Origin: Azorinus chamasolen
Lineage: Eukaryota; Mollusca; Bivalvia; Cardiida; Solecurtidae
Length of the DNA: 64,000 bases
Assembly: GCA_963576725.1 (NCBI GenBank)
Contig: OY755252.1
Coordinates: 28,205,895-28,269,894 of the forward strand
Direction of reading: 5' to 3'
In this document: in pieces, positions 63,515 to 64,000 of the stretch
Layout of the letters: the number at the start of each line of letters is the position of its first letter
How positions within the stretch are numbered: the first letter of the stretch is position 1
The notes under the pieces: model-generated
What the model saw: only the letters and a program-made list of their open reading frames with translations
What the model was told of the DNA's origin: nothing
Databases searched by the model: none
Position numbers and translations under genes: made by a program

Positions 63515-63757
63515 CCCTTTCCCTCATATAAATGCTTTGTCGCGCATTTGCAAACAGAGGAGACCCAGAGCAGACGGCTCCTATAGGAGCCCTGATCACG
63601 GCCTGCTCTGTTTACTTTTGACACCATATAGATCTGATTCTACAGTTTCTGTCAAAGAAAAAAAATCCCTTGAAAGATTCACATTATAAAAAATCAGCTA
63701 ATAAATATTCATGATGTCATGTGTTTCTTACATGAATATTGAATTGGTAAAGGGTTA
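63511..63757 (+). mobile_element. T1 MITE, complete, abutting
   Basis: 247 bp, TTAA shared with the previous copy at left, TTAT at right. CCCTTTCCCTCATATAAATG to GAATTGGTAAAGGG. Right arm lacks CGTCT (TAGGAGCCCTGATC). Confidence 0.89.
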
Positions 63758-64000
63758 TGCAGACTTTATGTTTTTTAAGAGAAGGGTTTCGTATGTCAAA
63801 CAATGTGTTCGTGCAATTTTCGCATTTAAATAATTTGGATACTAAAAGTAACACGGCTAATTGTTTGTAAATAATTGTTGAAATAGCATTATGCAGTCGA
63901 CTGTAACACCATGTATTGAGGTTAAAAATGATGGTGGTTTAAAAATATCAGTGAAAATGAAGCACTTTGTCTAAAAGAAAAAAGAATGGGATATGTTCCT
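63758..64000. other. Non-coding to the window end
   Basis: AT-rich unique sequence without a supported feature. Confidence 0.4.

Noticed and set aside
1..64000. Encoded transposase, integrase or reverse transcriptase
   Set aside because: No frame in the window has the length or motifs for any of these; all elements look non-autonomous.

Overview
This is an AT-rich, intron- and repeat-dominated piece of a eukaryotic nuclear genome. The most likely source is a bivalve mollusc. The grounds are indirect: long non-coding stretches, frequent ACATGTA words, runs of GTCCGTCC, MITEs (short non-autonomous DNA transposons) at very high density, and element ends of the ACGCCCGAAGG type. No species is claimed. 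I see no operons, rRNA or intact tRNA genes, CRISPR arrays or viral genes. One coding exon is convincing: 7113-7818, ending in a membrane-spanning segment. A second, 54953-55098, is a plausible downstream exon in a compatible splice phase. If both belong to one gene, nearly the whole window is a single intron of about 47 kb filled with transposable elements.

The repeats fall into two large classes. Class T elements are bounded by TTAA and usually start CCCTTT and end AAAGGG, which is the target and end pattern of piggyBac-type transposition. T1 is about 250 bp; T1b is its variant. T2 is about 210 bp; T2b is an older relative. T3 is about 250 bp, T4 about 245, T5 about 225, T6 about 220, T7 about 200, T8 about 215, T9 about 500 and T10 about 250. 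Class A elements lie between TA dinucleotides, start CAGT and end ACTG, as pogo/Tigger/mariner-type MITEs do. A1 (CTCTATAACGGCC ends), A2 (CTAATGCGACC), A3 (CTAAACCGG) and A4 (CTTAAGCGG) are each about 200 bp. A5 (TCGAACTTC ends), A6, A7 and A8 are rarer. Most members carry a long central palindrome, and the tip of that palindrome is CTCCTATAGGAG or close to it in both classes. Separate fold-back families are named I, L, M and X. All these names are mine and apply to this window only.

Layout: 1-7043, MITE clusters, many nested. 7113-7818, the exon. 7870-12482, further MITEs, a 48-bp minisatellite and two inverted T3 copies. 12500-20130, dense T1, T2 and T3 with nested cases. 20251-21536, an element with inverted ends and a 157-bp tandem array. 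21540-28900, degenerate copies, fold-back I fragments and a retroposon inserted at a hairpin tip. 28900-50900, MITE-on-MITE insertions and (GA)n. 50900-56000, a tRNA-like remnant, a 31-bp minisatellite, fold-back X, the candidate exon and a retroposon-like tail. 56000-64000, a reverse-strand SINE, fold-back L, two (GAT)n tracts and a stack of TTAA elements.

The genes do not form a pathway. The informative biology is in the mobile elements: repeated insertion of TTAA elements into TTAA sites in class A hairpin arms, the same internal mismatch in the stems of otherwise different families, exchange of hairpin modules between classes, and repeated duplications inside stems. Most small open frames in the window are read-through of these palindromes and are not annotated as genes.
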